Made by a program: the position numbers and the translations under genes
Origin: Rhodospirillales bacterium
Lineage (GTDB): Bacteria; Pseudomonadota; Alphaproteobacteria; JAREAF01
Assembly (NCBI GenBank): GCA_029240475.1
Contig: JAREAF010000081.1
Span: 1-9,240 of the forward strand
DNA: 9,240 bases
Reading direction: 5' to 3'
The notes under the pieces: generated by a model
Told to the model about the DNA's origin: nothing
Seen by the model: the letters and a program-made list of their open reading frames with translations, nothing else
Database searches by the model: none
Part shown: piece by piece, positions 1-6,463 of the stretch
Layout: each line of letters starts with the position of its first letter
How positions within the stretch are numbered: the first letter of the stretch is position 1

Positions 1-339
1 CCAAGGGCGCCCGTCTGCTTCGCGCCCAACCTCACCGTTCCGCTTGCCTGTTGCTCGGCTCCAAACAGGACGTTCGTTCAGGAAGCTCGCTGCGGCTGCG
101 CGAGGTATCGGGCTCAGCGCCTGTCGCCGCTCGGAACACGGCCGACGGGGACAGTCCTGCGCTCGGCTGGCGCGGCGACCGCGATGGGATAGTTTTTAGC
201 AGGGTTGAGCACCTTCACGGCCACATAACGTCCGCTTCGCGCCGATTCTGTTGAAGAACTCGGCGTTGAGGCTGGTGTCGATGCGCTGGGGATCTGTTGC
301 GAGCCGGAGAGGCAGGGCCGGCGGCTGGCGGGTGGCCGC
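1..339. other. Region without a recognisable gene
   Basis: No supported coding region is seen. Open frames here lack recognisable motifs and read as GC-rich noise. On the minus strand, about 296 down to 196, one frame reads DPQRIDTSLNAEFFNRIGAK and ends at a TAA. The EFFNRIGAKR-like stretch resembles what is often read out of the DNA just downstream of transposase genes in rhizobial insertion sequences. I take it as possible flanking DNA of the transposase remnant next to it, not as a gene. No promoter, tRNA or clear terminal inverted repeat was found. Confidence 0.4.
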
Positions 340-474
340 TCAGGTGGCCATGACCGGCGGCGCCGGAATGAGCTTTGCCAGCTTCCGAAGGTTTCGGGCG
401 GTGGCGGCGAGGAGGAACTCGTAGTGGGCACCGCATGGTCCTCGCAGTCGGAGGCGGTGTTCGGGGCCGGACAT
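340..474 (-). mobile_element. C-terminal remnant of a DDE transposase (IS1182/IS4-IS5-like)
   Basis: A 44-codon minus-strand frame starts at ATG 474 and stops with TGA at 342-340. Its core reads GAHYEFLLAATARNLRKLAK followed by LIPAPP. This is the closing helix of many DDE transposases, where an R-x-G-A-x-x-E-F-x-L-A-A-x-x-x-N-L-x-K-L-A-K pattern precedes the stop. Upstream of about 474 the similarity ends at once, so the catalytic DDE domain is missing and the piece cannot be active. Family recognition rests on this short signature; assignment to IS1182 rather than another IS4/IS5-superfamily group is uncertain. It marks past insertion activity at the left edge of the cluster, about 100 bp before the next gene. 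Confidence 0.55.
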
Positions 475-577
475 GGAAGATTTTTTGATCTACGCTCCGA
501 CATCCGATCTCCGGATCTAGCGCCGCACGCTCCTGGGGCGATCGCTGAGAAATGATAGTGCTGATCTGGGGCGTGCG

Positions 578-1863
578 ATGACGGTGTCCGTGTTCATGCC
601 CGATGCGAAGGCCGTCCCATATTGGTGGGATGCCCTGCCGGCGCCCGGGCAATCGACTGCCGGTCTGCCGGCCGAAGCCGACGTGCTCGTGATCGGTTCG
701 GGTTATACCGGCCTCCACGCGGCGCTCGCGACCGCGCGCGGCGGCCGCTCGACAGTCGTGATCGACGCGGAGGCGGCGGGCTTCGGTTGCAGCACCCGCA
801 ACGGCGGTCAGGTCTCTACCAGCATCAAGCCAAGCTTCGCCGAGCTTTCGCGCCGCTACGGTCGCGAACACGCGGCCGACATCGTCCGCGAGGGCCAGCG
901 CTCGCTCGCGTGGCTCGGTGAGTTCGTCGCCGCCGAACGGATCGCCTGCGACTTTCACTTAGCCGGCCGCTTTCACGCCGCGCACAGTCCGCGACAATGG
1001 GAGCTGCTCGTCCGCCAGGCGGACGAGCAGCCCCCTGACCTTGCCGTGCCGATGCGACTCGTCCCGCGCGAGGCGCAGCGGGAGGAGATCGGCACAGACG
1101 CCTATTTCGGCGGAGCCGTTTTCCCGCTCCACGCTGCCCTCGACCCGGCCCTCTATCATCGCGGTCTTCTCGATCGTGCGAGGACGGCCGGTGCGTCCAT
1201 CGTGGCGCATTGCCGGGCGGAGGCGATCGCGCGCACCGGGACGGGCTTCACGGTCACGACCACGCGCGGCGCCTGCCGGGCGCGGGACGTTGTCGTGGCC
1301 ACGAACGGCTACACGGGCCCCGCCACGCCCTGGCTACGCCGGCGCGTGATCCCGATCGGCAGCTACATGATCGCAACCGAGGAGCTGCCGGCGGGGCTGA
1401 TGGACCGGCTGCTGCCGAAGCGCCGCACCGTCTCCGACACCCGCAAGGTGGTCTACTACTACCGCCCTTCGCCGGACGGGCGGCGAATCCTGTTCGGCGG
1501 CCGGGTCTCGCAGGGGGAGACCGATCCTTGCGCCAGCGGGCCGCTTCTCCACGCCGAGCTGGCGCGGATCTTTCCCGACCTTGCCGGCATCCGGATCAGC
1601 CATTCCTGGTTCGGCTATGTCGGCTACACGTTCGACACGCTGCCGCATATTGGCCGGCACGAGGGCGTGCATTACGCGATGGGCTATTGCGGGTCCGGCA
1701 TCGGCATGGCGAGCTATCTCGGCATTCGGCTCGGCCAGCAGGTATTGGGAGACGAGGCGGGCCGGACAGCCTTCGACGCGGTTCCGTTTCCGACCCGCCC
1801 GGCAAGCCGTGGTTCCTGGCTCCCTCTGTGCGCTATTATCGGTGGCGGGACGCGCGGTCCTGA
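578..1863 (+). pseudogene. FAD-dependent amine oxidase (PuuB/DAO-like), frameshifted near the C-terminus
   Basis: This is an FAD-linked oxidoreductase of the DAO fold, closest in feel to gamma-glutamylputrescine oxidase (PuuB), which oxidises an amine to an aldehyde or imine in the cytoplasm. Residues 40-45 form the dinucleotide-binding GSGYTG, Asp63 is the expected ribose-binding acid, and STRNGGQ (72-78) is the flavin-contact motif typical of PuuB-type enzymes. The start at 578 places the PYWWDALP segment at the usual distance from the glycine motif; the ribosome-binding site is weak. The frame stays good to Pro408 (1799), after FPTRP. The expected ending, GKPWFLAPSVRYYRW, then appears in the next frame from 1801 and stops at TGA 1861-1863. 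One base is therefore missing after the CCC at 1798-1800. Without correction the frame runs to 1885 with an unrelated tail. Restored length is about 428 aa, normal for the family. Substrate unknown. Confidence 0.8.
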
Positions 1864-2368
1864 CGCGGCGCTCCGGTGCGCGTAGCACCGGCAGGAGGCA
1901 AGATCCGGGCGCACGTCGACGAGCGCGTCGAGATGACCGCGCGCCTGCACGCCGCAGCCGACGAAGCCGATCGTCGCGCTGTCCTTGCGCGCAAGGTGCT
2001 CCGCCGCCAAGCCGGACAGCGCGGCCGTGCGAAGCACCGCTAGCGCGTTGCCGTCGAGGACGCGTTCCGGAGCCCGGTCTCGAAGGCGCTCAGCACCACG
2101 AGGCCCTTGACGTTCGGCAGGCCGCGGCGGACGTTGGCGGCCGCCACGCCAATCCACTTGCTGGCCGCGTAGCTGAGCTCGGCCGAAGCGGCGCAGAGCG
2201 ACTGGAAGAAATGTCCCGGCCCAGCCTCCAGGCCGAGCTTCGGCTTTGCGAGAACCCAGCCCTCGCATGGAGCCGGAAGGCGCGCGCGAGCGCGGCCCGG
2301 AGGGCGGCCGGCGGCACGCGTCGCGCGGCGATTTCGGCACCTGAGAGGTAGCGGATCGTGCCTGTCAG
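1864..2368 (-). pseudogene. Ornithine cyclodeaminase/mu-crystallin family remnant, truncated with two frameshifts
   Basis: Three minus-strand frames join into the N-terminal half of an ornithine cyclodeaminase (OCD)-family protein. Frame 1 runs from about 2368 to 2265 and reads IRYLSGAEIAA then VPPAALRAALARAF. Frame 2 runs from about 2260 to 2073 and reads GPGHFFQSL, SKWIGVAAANVRRGLPNVKG and VVLSAFETG. Frame 3 runs from about 2070 to 1864 and reads ERVLDGNALAVLRTAALSG then IGFVGCGVQARGHLDAL, the NAD-binding GxGxxA region. Shifts fall near 2250-2268 and 2068-2078. About 165 of the usual 320 residues remain. The C-terminal half, where the family's catalytic Asp lies (Asp228 in Pseudomonas putida OCD), is gone, and the remnant abuts the end of the converging oxidase gene. 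An AGGAGG at 2379-2374 stands 5 nt before a CTG (2368-2366) where ATG would be expected. The family acts on ornithine or related amino acids, or reduces cyclic imines. It appears to be the last gene of the minus-strand flavoenzyme operon. Confidence 0.8.
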
Positions 2369-2390
2369 CTGGTCCTCCTCATATGCTGCC

Positions 2391-2408
2391 GCCCCGGCAT
2401 GCCGGGGC
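2391..2408. repeat. Perfect 18-bp GC palindrome between operon genes
   Basis: GCCCCGGCATGCCGGGGC is an exact palindrome: 9-bp arms with no spacer as DNA, or a strong stem with a small loop as RNA. It lies 30 bp downstream of the stop of the DAO-fold subunit gene and about 22 bp upstream of the broken cyclodeaminase start, so on the minus-strand transcript it falls between the two. There is no T-run after it on either strand, so a standard intrinsic terminator is unlikely. A second GGCATG-centred half-repeat follows at about 2422-2427. It could be a dispersed palindromic element of the REP kind, or an mRNA-stabilising or attenuating hairpin. Confidence 0.5.
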
Positions 2409-2438
2409 TCGCGGCGGCCTCGGCATGACGGGACGGAG

Positions 2439-3614
2439 TCAGCTCGTTACGGCCGCCGGCTGATCGAACTCCTTCAGGAACTTGTCCGAGACCGCGACCC
2501 CCTCGCCGAAGCGGCCGATCGAGAACGGGGTGAGAGGCGTCGGGCTCGTGCCGTCGACGATCAATTCGGCCAAAGCGGCGCCGACGCCCGGCCCGAGCTG
2601 AAAGCCGTGGCCGCAGAACCCGAAGGCATGGAAGAGCCCGGGCGTCGTCACACTGGGCCCGATCACGGGCAGCATGTCAGGAAGATAGCCCTCGATTCCG
2701 GACCACACCCGGATCACGTGCGCGTGCCGTAGCGCCGGCAAGGTGCGTGCGAGATGGCCCATCCCGGCGAGAGTCTTCGCCGGGGGCACCGGCGCCCGGT
2801 TGAGGACCGGGTCGGAAGCGGTGCGGGGGTATCCGGCCATGATGACGTTGCCCCGTGGGATCTGGCGGGCGATCACGCTGCCGTCCACGGCCTGGACGCT
2901 CGGCACGATGCGGTAGGGGACAGGCTCGGTCACGAAATGAGGCGGGCCGGCCGGGAAGAGCGGCGCGGACTCGCCAAAGCGTTCAGCGATCGAGAGCGCC
3001 CAGGCGCCGGCCGCGTTCACGACCGCGCCGAAGCTGAGCGTACCGGCGCCTTCAAGCTCCACCGTGAAGCCGTCGCCCTCCCGCCGGACGTCCGTGACGC
3101 GGACGCCCTCGCGAATCTCGGCCCCGAGCCGCGCGGCGGCACGGGCGGCCGCCGGCGTCGCGAGGCGGGGATTCGCGGTCGCGTCTCGGGCCGAATAGGT
3201 CGCCGCGTGGACGCCTTCGCCGAGCCAGGGCCAGCGCCGGCGGAGCTCGTTGCCGCCGACGCGCTCGATCGCGATGCCATGCGCCTCGGCTTGCCGGGCG
3301 TAGCCTTCGAGCCGAGCCGCCTCGTCGGCATTTGCGGCCACATAGAGATGGCCGGTCGCCTCGAATTCGCAGGTCTCCCCCGTGAGAGCCTCGAAGTCCT
3401 CCCACAGCGCGTGTGAGCGGAGCGACAGCGGATACTGGCCCCCAAAGCGCCCCTGGAGGCGCAGGTTGCCGAAATTCACGCCGCTCGACTGCGCGCCGAC
3501 CGGCCCCTTCTCGAACAGGACGACGCGGCGACCGCTTCGAGCGAGGAAGAAGGCGGTCCAGACGCCCATGAGGCCGCCGCCGACGATCGCGACATCCGCA
3601 CTGCGCCCAATCAT
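2439..3614 (-). CDS. DAO-fold FAD subunit of an opine oxidase / D-hydroxyproline dehydrogenase-type complex
   Basis: The product is 391 aa, the normal size for the catalytic FAD subunit (OoxB/NoxB/HcnC-like) of these amine-oxidising dehydrogenases. Residues 12-17 form GGGLMG, followed at 33-35 by LFE with the ribose-binding Glu, then AQSSGVNFGNLRLQGR, the flavin-contact segment typical of this group. Near the C-terminus WSGIEGYLPDMLPVIGP and FGFCGHGFQLGPGVG complete the FAD site and substrate pocket. In this family the enzyme oxidises a C-N bond of an amino-acid derivative and passes electrons through its partner subunits to the respiratory chain. ATG 3614 overlaps the upstream stop (ATGA), indicating translational coupling and stoichiometric production. 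The open frame extends back to 4139, but that part only shadows the upstream gene. No membrane segment or signal peptide is seen. Substrate is not predictable; octopine-, nopaline-, hydroxyproline- or glycine-type substrates are all known in the wider family. Confidence 0.85.
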   Translation of the reverse strand: MIGRSADVAIVGGGLMGVWTAFFLARSGRRVVLFEKGPVGAQSSGVNFGNLRLQGRFGGQYPLSLRSHALWEDFEALTGETCEFEATGHLYVAANADEAARLEGYARQAEAHGIAIERVGGNELRRRWPWLGEGVHAATYSARDATANPRLATPAAARAAARLGAEIREGVRVTDVRREGDGFTVELEGAGTLSFGAVVNAAGAWALSIAERFGESAPLFPAGPPHFVTEPVPYRIVPSVQAVDGSVIARQIPRGNVIMAGYPRTASDPVLNRAPVPPAKTLAGMGHLARTLPALRHAHVIRVWSGIEGYLPDMLPVIGPSVTTPGLFHAFGFCGHGFQLGPGVGAALAELIVDGTSPTPLTPFSIGRFGEGVAVSDKFLKEFDQPAAVTS

Positions 3615-4975
3615 CCGGCGGGCTCCGCCCCAAGCACGAGCGGGATGGGCTTCACCGGCGCTTGCCCGCGCAGCCGCCCCACCGCCGCGTGGTCGAGACC
3701 GGCCGCCGCCGCGACGATATCGGCTAGCGCAGGGCCGCAGATCCGGCCCTGGCAGCGGCCCATACCGACGCGCGTGATCGCCTTGACGCGGTTGACCTCG
3801 CGCGGCCCGAGCGGCTGCGCCATGGCGCGGCGGACCTCGCCCGCCGTGATTCCCTCGCAGCGGCAGAGCGTCGCGTCGTCGGGAAGCGCAGCGGCCTGTC
3901 CTGCCGGCCAGGCGAAGGCGCGGGCGAGCCCGCGCTGGAAGCGGCGCAAGCGTGCGACCTCCTGTCGAAGGCGGCGCAAGGTCGCTTTGGGCTGGGGGCG
4001 ACCATGGTCGGCGAGCAGCGCCGCCGCGGCGAGCGTGCCGCTCGCCTCCGCCGCGTAGGCGCCGCCGATCGCGGCGCCGTCGCCCGCGAGATAGAGGCTG
4101 GGCCCGGCCCGCCCGTCCGCATCCGTTTCCGGCAGCCACTGCCGGAAGACGGGATCATAGGCGAATTGCGCGCCAGCGAGATCCGCGAGCTGGGTCTCGG
4201 GCTTCAGCCCGTGGCCGAGCGCCACCGCGTCGCAGGCGATCGTCCATTCGCGCGCCCCGTGCCGGAGCCGCACGCCCTCGACGCCGTCCCGTCCCTCGAT
4301 CGCAACCGGCGCCGCGCCGTCATGGACGGGGATGCCGGCCGCCCGAAGCTTCGTCCGGTAGGCGATCCCGCGCCGGAGGGTGCGCGGGCTCGCGGCGAGA
4401 TCCGGCAGGGCGGCGAGCTTCGCCCCGAACGGCGTCGTGTCGACCACGGCGGCGACGTGCGCGCCGAGCGACTGGTATTGCAGCGCTGCAAGGAGCAGAA
4501 GCGGCGAGGAGCCGACGAAGGCGACGCGGCGGCCAATGAAGCAGCCTTGGTCCTTGAGGATCGCCTGCGCGCCGCCGAGCGTGAAGACGCCGGGCTTGGT
4601 CCAGCCCGGGCACGGCACGACGCGGTCCGTCGCGCCGGTCGCGAGGAGCAGCGCGTCGAATGCGACCATGCCGGCGCGGCCCTGCGTCGCGACGTGGAGC
4701 GTGCGTCCGTCCACGGCCCAGACCAGCGTCTCTGGGCGGTAGTCGACACGGTCGTGGATCGCCGCGAAGAGGCCGTGAAGTCGGGCGTGGTGGGCCGCCT
4801 CCGAGCCCATCAGGGCCGCCATGTCGAGGTCGAGGCCGGGAGATGGCGTGCGGTAGCCCTGCCCACCGGGGCGGGCCGCCTCGTCGAGGAGGACCGGCCG
4901 TATACCGGCCTCGACCAGCGCCGCAGCGGCCCGGATGCCGGCGGGACCGGCTCCGACGATCGCGACCCTAGTCAA
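3611..4975 (-). CDS. FAD and [Fe-S] (BFD-like) subunit of the same dehydrogenase (OoxA/HcnB-like)
   Basis: The product is 454 aa. Residues 1-14 carry the first Rossmann motif, GAGPAG at 8-13. Residues 111-125 hold LATGATDRVVPCPGW, typical of pyridine-nucleotide-disulphide-type flavoproteins. A second nucleotide-binding strand reads VGSSPLL (154-160), with Ser replacing the second conserved glycine. LYLAGDGAAIGGA (295-305) is the closing FAD motif. The C-terminal BFD-like domain has Cys371, Cys373, Cys408 and Cys413 (CRC then CQGRIC), which can hold an iron-sulphur cluster. The architecture matches OoxA, HcnB and the alpha subunit of D-hydroxyproline dehydrogenase, which relay electrons from the DAO-fold subunit. 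The start is set at TTG 4975 because no ATG or GTG lies nearby and the glycine motif follows directly. This overlaps the upstream gene by 8 bp, and the next gene begins in its stop. The longer open frame to 5263 is a shadow of the upstream gene. Confidence 0.85.
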   Translation of the reverse strand: MTRVAIVGAGPAGIRAAAALVEAGIRPVLLDEAARPGGQGYRTPSPGLDLDMAALMGSEAAHHARLHGLFAAIHDRVDYRPETLVWAVDGRTLHVATQGRAGMVAFDALLLATGATDRVVPCPGWTKPGVFTLGGAQAILKDQGCFIGRRVAFVGSSPLLLLAALQYQSLGAHVAAVVDTTPFGAKLAALPDLAASPRTLRRGIAYRTKLRAAGIPVHDGAAPVAIEGRDGVEGVRLRHGAREWTIACDAVALGHGLKPETQLADLAGAQFAYDPVFRQWLPETDADGRAGPSLYLAGDGAAIGGAYAAEASGTLAAAALLADHGRPQPKATLRRLRQEVARLRRFQRGLARAFAWPAGQAAALPDDATLCRCEGITAGEVRRAMAQPLGPREVNRVKAITRVGMGRCQGRICGPALADIVAAAAGLDHAAVGRLRGQAPVKPIPLVLGAEPAG

Positions 4976-5294
4976 AGGACGCCGGTTCTTCGTCCGGCGC
5001 GTCGAGATCGATGCGCATGCCCTCGGTGACTGTGGTGGTGCAGGCCCGCACGCGGCGTTCGCGGTCGAGCCACACCCAGCAGTCCTGGCACGCCCCCATG
5101 AGGCAGAACCCGGCGCGGAGTTCGCCGCCGAACTCGTGCCGACGCAGCGCACGGCGGCGGAGCAGCACTGCGGCGAGGATGCTATCCCCGGCCCGAGCGT
5201 CGAGTGCCTCGCCGTCGACGGTAATGCGGATGGGCGCGCCATGCCGCCGCACCGCCGGCACAAACTGCCCGACCCCTGCCTGCACGTTCTTCAC
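4968..5294 (-). CDS. [2Fe-2S] ferredoxin-like small subunit (HcnA/OoxX-like)
   Basis: This is the small iron-sulphur subunit of the three-part dehydrogenase, 108 aa with the start chosen here. ITVDGEALDARAGDSILAA is the beta-grasp ferredoxin opening. Cysteines at 64, 69 and 72 (CLMGACQDC) plus 85 (VRACTT) are the four ligands expected for a plant-type [2Fe-2S] cluster. Related proteins of about 100 aa, or the N-terminal domain of sarcosine oxidase alpha, pass electrons out of the flavin subunits. The start is uncertain. GTG 5294 keeps the family's usual length and leaves the palindrome at 5313-5327 upstream as a control site. A TTG at 5351 would extend the protein by 19 residues through that palindrome with no matching homology, and a GTG at about 5261 is also possible. 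First gene of the minus-strand operon; the next start lies inside its last codons. Confidence 0.8.
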   Translation of the reverse strand: MKNVQAGVGQFVPAVRRHGAPIRITVDGEALDARAGDSILAAVLLRRRALRRHEFGGELRAGFCLMGACQDCWVWLDRERRVRACTTTVTEGMRIDLDAPDEEPASFD

Positions 5295-5312
5295 CAAACC
5301 GATGGCCTGCTT

Positions 5313-5327
5313 TATCGTCCGACGATA
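5313..5327. promoter_or_regulatory. Candidate operator: 15-bp inverted repeat in the divergent promoter region
   Basis: TATCGTCCGACGATA has 7-bp arms around a central C. Its core TCGTCCGACGA fits TNGTNNNACNA, the consensus known for FadR/FCD-subfamily GntR regulators, which often control catabolism of organic acids and amino-acid derivatives. It sits 18 bp upstream of the chosen minus-strand start and ends in the A of the AGGAG ribosome-binding site serving the plus-strand leader ORF, so one bound regulator could govern both operons. A weak minus-strand promoter can be drawn with TTGCAA at 5351-5346, an 18-bp spacer and TATCGT at 5327-5322, which would lie under the operator. No regulator gene is in the window, so its identity is inference. 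Confidence 0.45.
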
Positions 5328-5339
5328 GGAGCGATTTCG

Positions 5340-5384
5340 ATGCCCTTGCAAGCACGCCTCGCCGCAACCCGGCCTCCTGCATGA
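5340..5384 (+). CDS. 14-codon leader ORF coupled to the Rossmann-fold gene
   Basis: ATG 5340 opens MPLQARLAATRPPA and stops at TGA 5382-5384, overlapping the ATG of the next gene (ATGA). It has a clear AGGAG (5327-5331) with an 8-nt spacer, whereas the following gene has no ribosome-binding site of its own just upstream. The simplest reading is that ribosomes enter at the leader and restart at 5381. No stretch of a single regulatory amino acid is present, so classic attenuation is not suggested. The peptide may have no function of its own. An alternative is that the leader was once the N-terminus of the next protein, but the main frame already carries its glycine motif at the right distance from 5381. 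Confidence 0.4.
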   Translation: MPLQARLAATRPPA

Positions 5385-6463
5385 CGGGCCCGGTTCTCGT
5401 CACCGGGACGGGCGCCTTCGCGGCCAGGATCGTGTTCGACATCGCGGCGACCGCGCCGGAGCCGGTGGCGGTCGCGATCTCCGGCCGGAACCGCTCCCGG
5501 CTCGCCTGGCTCCGGACGGCCGCAGCCGCCCGCGCCGCGATGTTCGGCCGGCCCGCGACCTTCGCGGCGCACGAGGCAGACCTCCTCGAACCCGACGCGC
5601 CGGCCCGGCTCCTCGAGGCGCTGAAGCCCGCCGTGATCGTGCAGGCGGCCTCCGTCCAGACCTCCGCCGTGATTGCCCAGACCGGCGACGCCTGGAGCCG
5701 GCTCGTCGGCGAGGGTGGCCTCAGCGCGACCGCGATCTTCCAGGCGATCCTGACGGTCCGGGTCGCGGCCGCCCAGAGCGCGCTCGGACTCGACGCCACC
5801 TTCATCAATTGCGGCTTCGCCGACGTCGTGAATGGGCTCGTCCGGGCGCTTGGGCACCGGATCACCTCCGGCATCGGCAACGTCGCGATCCTGTCGAACG
5901 CCTTCGCGGGCGCGACGGGCGCGGTCGAGCCGGGCCGCGTCAAGGTGCTCGCGCATTACCAGACGATAGGGGCCTTCCGCCGCCCGCCGGCCGAGCGGTC
6001 GGGACCACGCCCGCGCGTCTGGATCGACGGAGAGGAGGTCGAGGACGTGTTCGCCTTCTTCCGCGACGTGCAGCTGACGCCGGAGCCGGCGATCGAGATA
6101 TCGGGTGCGAGCGGCGTGCCGCTGATCCTCGCGCTCGCGGCGGGGCGCGACTGGCAGGGTCACGTCCCCGGGCCGAACGGGCTGCCGGGCGGATACCCGG
6201 TTCGTCTCGCGGGCGGCGCGCTCGCGCTCGACCTGCCGCCCGGCCTCGGGCAGGAGGAGGCAATCGGCTGGAACGCGGCCTTCGAGGAGAAGGGCGGGCT
6301 CGTCGTCGATCCGGACGGCCGTGCCCGCTACACCGGTATCCTGCGCGAAAAACTTCGGGAGCACGCGCCCGACCTCGCGGAGGGCTTTTCGGCCGCTGAC
6401 CTCGAGGAGGTCCACGGCGCCATGGTGGCCCTGCGCACCCGTCTTCAGGCGATGGCGGCGTGA
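5381..6463 (+). CDS. Rossmann-fold protein of unknown function (saccharopine dehydrogenase-like N-terminus)
   Basis: The product is 360 aa. Residues 5-14 read VLVTGTGAFA, a glycine-rich dinucleotide-binding turn (GxGxFA) after a first beta strand, and VAISGRNRSRL (about 31-41) sits where an NADP-preferring Arg pair would follow the second strand. PAVIVQAASVQTS (about 84-96) matches the strand-turn after which saccharopine dehydrogenase-like proteins bind the nicotinamide. The rest has no motif I can name: FINCGFADVVNGLVRALG, a conserved-looking PNGLPGGYPV, and a charged helical C-terminus. An oxidoreductase or reductase role is inferred from the fold alone. It opens the plus-strand operon, uses the coupled leader ORF for translation entry, and its TGA overlaps the GTG of the ligase gene by 4 bp, tying it to that pathway. 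The gene is intact. Possible roles are an imine or opine reductase or a dehydrogenase of the carbon skeleton; none can be chosen. Confidence 0.7.
   Translation: MTGPVLVTGTGAFAARIVFDIAATAPEPVAVAISGRNRSRLAWLRTAAAARAAMFGRPATFAAHEADLLEPDAPARLLEALKPAVIVQAASVQTSAVIAQTGDAWSRLVGEGGLSATAIFQAILTVRVAAAQSALGLDATFINCGFADVVNGLVRALGHRITSGIGNVAILSNAFAGATGAVEPGRVKVLAHYQTIGAFRRPPAERSGPRPRVWIDGEEVEDVFAFFRDVQLTPEPAIEISGASGVPLILALAAGRDWQGHVPGPNGLPGGYPVRLAGGALALDLPPGLGQEEAIGWNAAFEEKGGLVVDPDGRARYTGILREKLREHAPDLAEGFSAADLEEVHGAMVALRTRLQAMAA

Noticed and set aside
502..516. ATCCG-N5-CGGAT inverted repeat upstream of the oxidase
   Set aside because: The 5-bp arms are too short to be distinguished from chance in this base composition, and there is no supporting promoter element.
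215..958. 247-codon minus-strand frame across the transposase remnant and the oxidase start
   Set aside because: No recognisable domain; half of it is antisense to the oxidase FAD-binding region, and the transposase signature lies in a different frame.
1581..2351. 256-codon plus-strand frame spanning the oxidase end and the cyclodeaminase relic
   Set aside because: It crosses two genes on opposite strands, has no motif, and its composition is that of a shadow frame.
3615..4139. N-terminal extension of the DAO-fold subunit frame
   Set aside because: It lies inside the well-supported upstream subunit gene, has shadow-type composition, and the protein's glycine motif begins right after ATG 3614.
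4976..5263. N-terminal extension of the OoxA/HcnB-like frame
   Set aside because: It is the out-of-frame shadow of the ferredoxin-like gene; the Rossmann motif begins directly after TTG 4975.
2439..5294. Literal hydrogen cyanide synthase (hcnABC) assignment
   Set aside because: Subunit types and order match, but the same architecture serves opine and hydroxyproline dehydrogenases. The adjacent cyclodeaminase remnant, ligase and aldolase-family gene fit amino-acid catabolism better.
5295..5351. TTG start at 5351 for the ferredoxin-like subunit
   Set aside because: The added residues match nothing in the family and would run through the inverted repeat; a TTG start in the divergent promoter region is less likely than GTG 5294.
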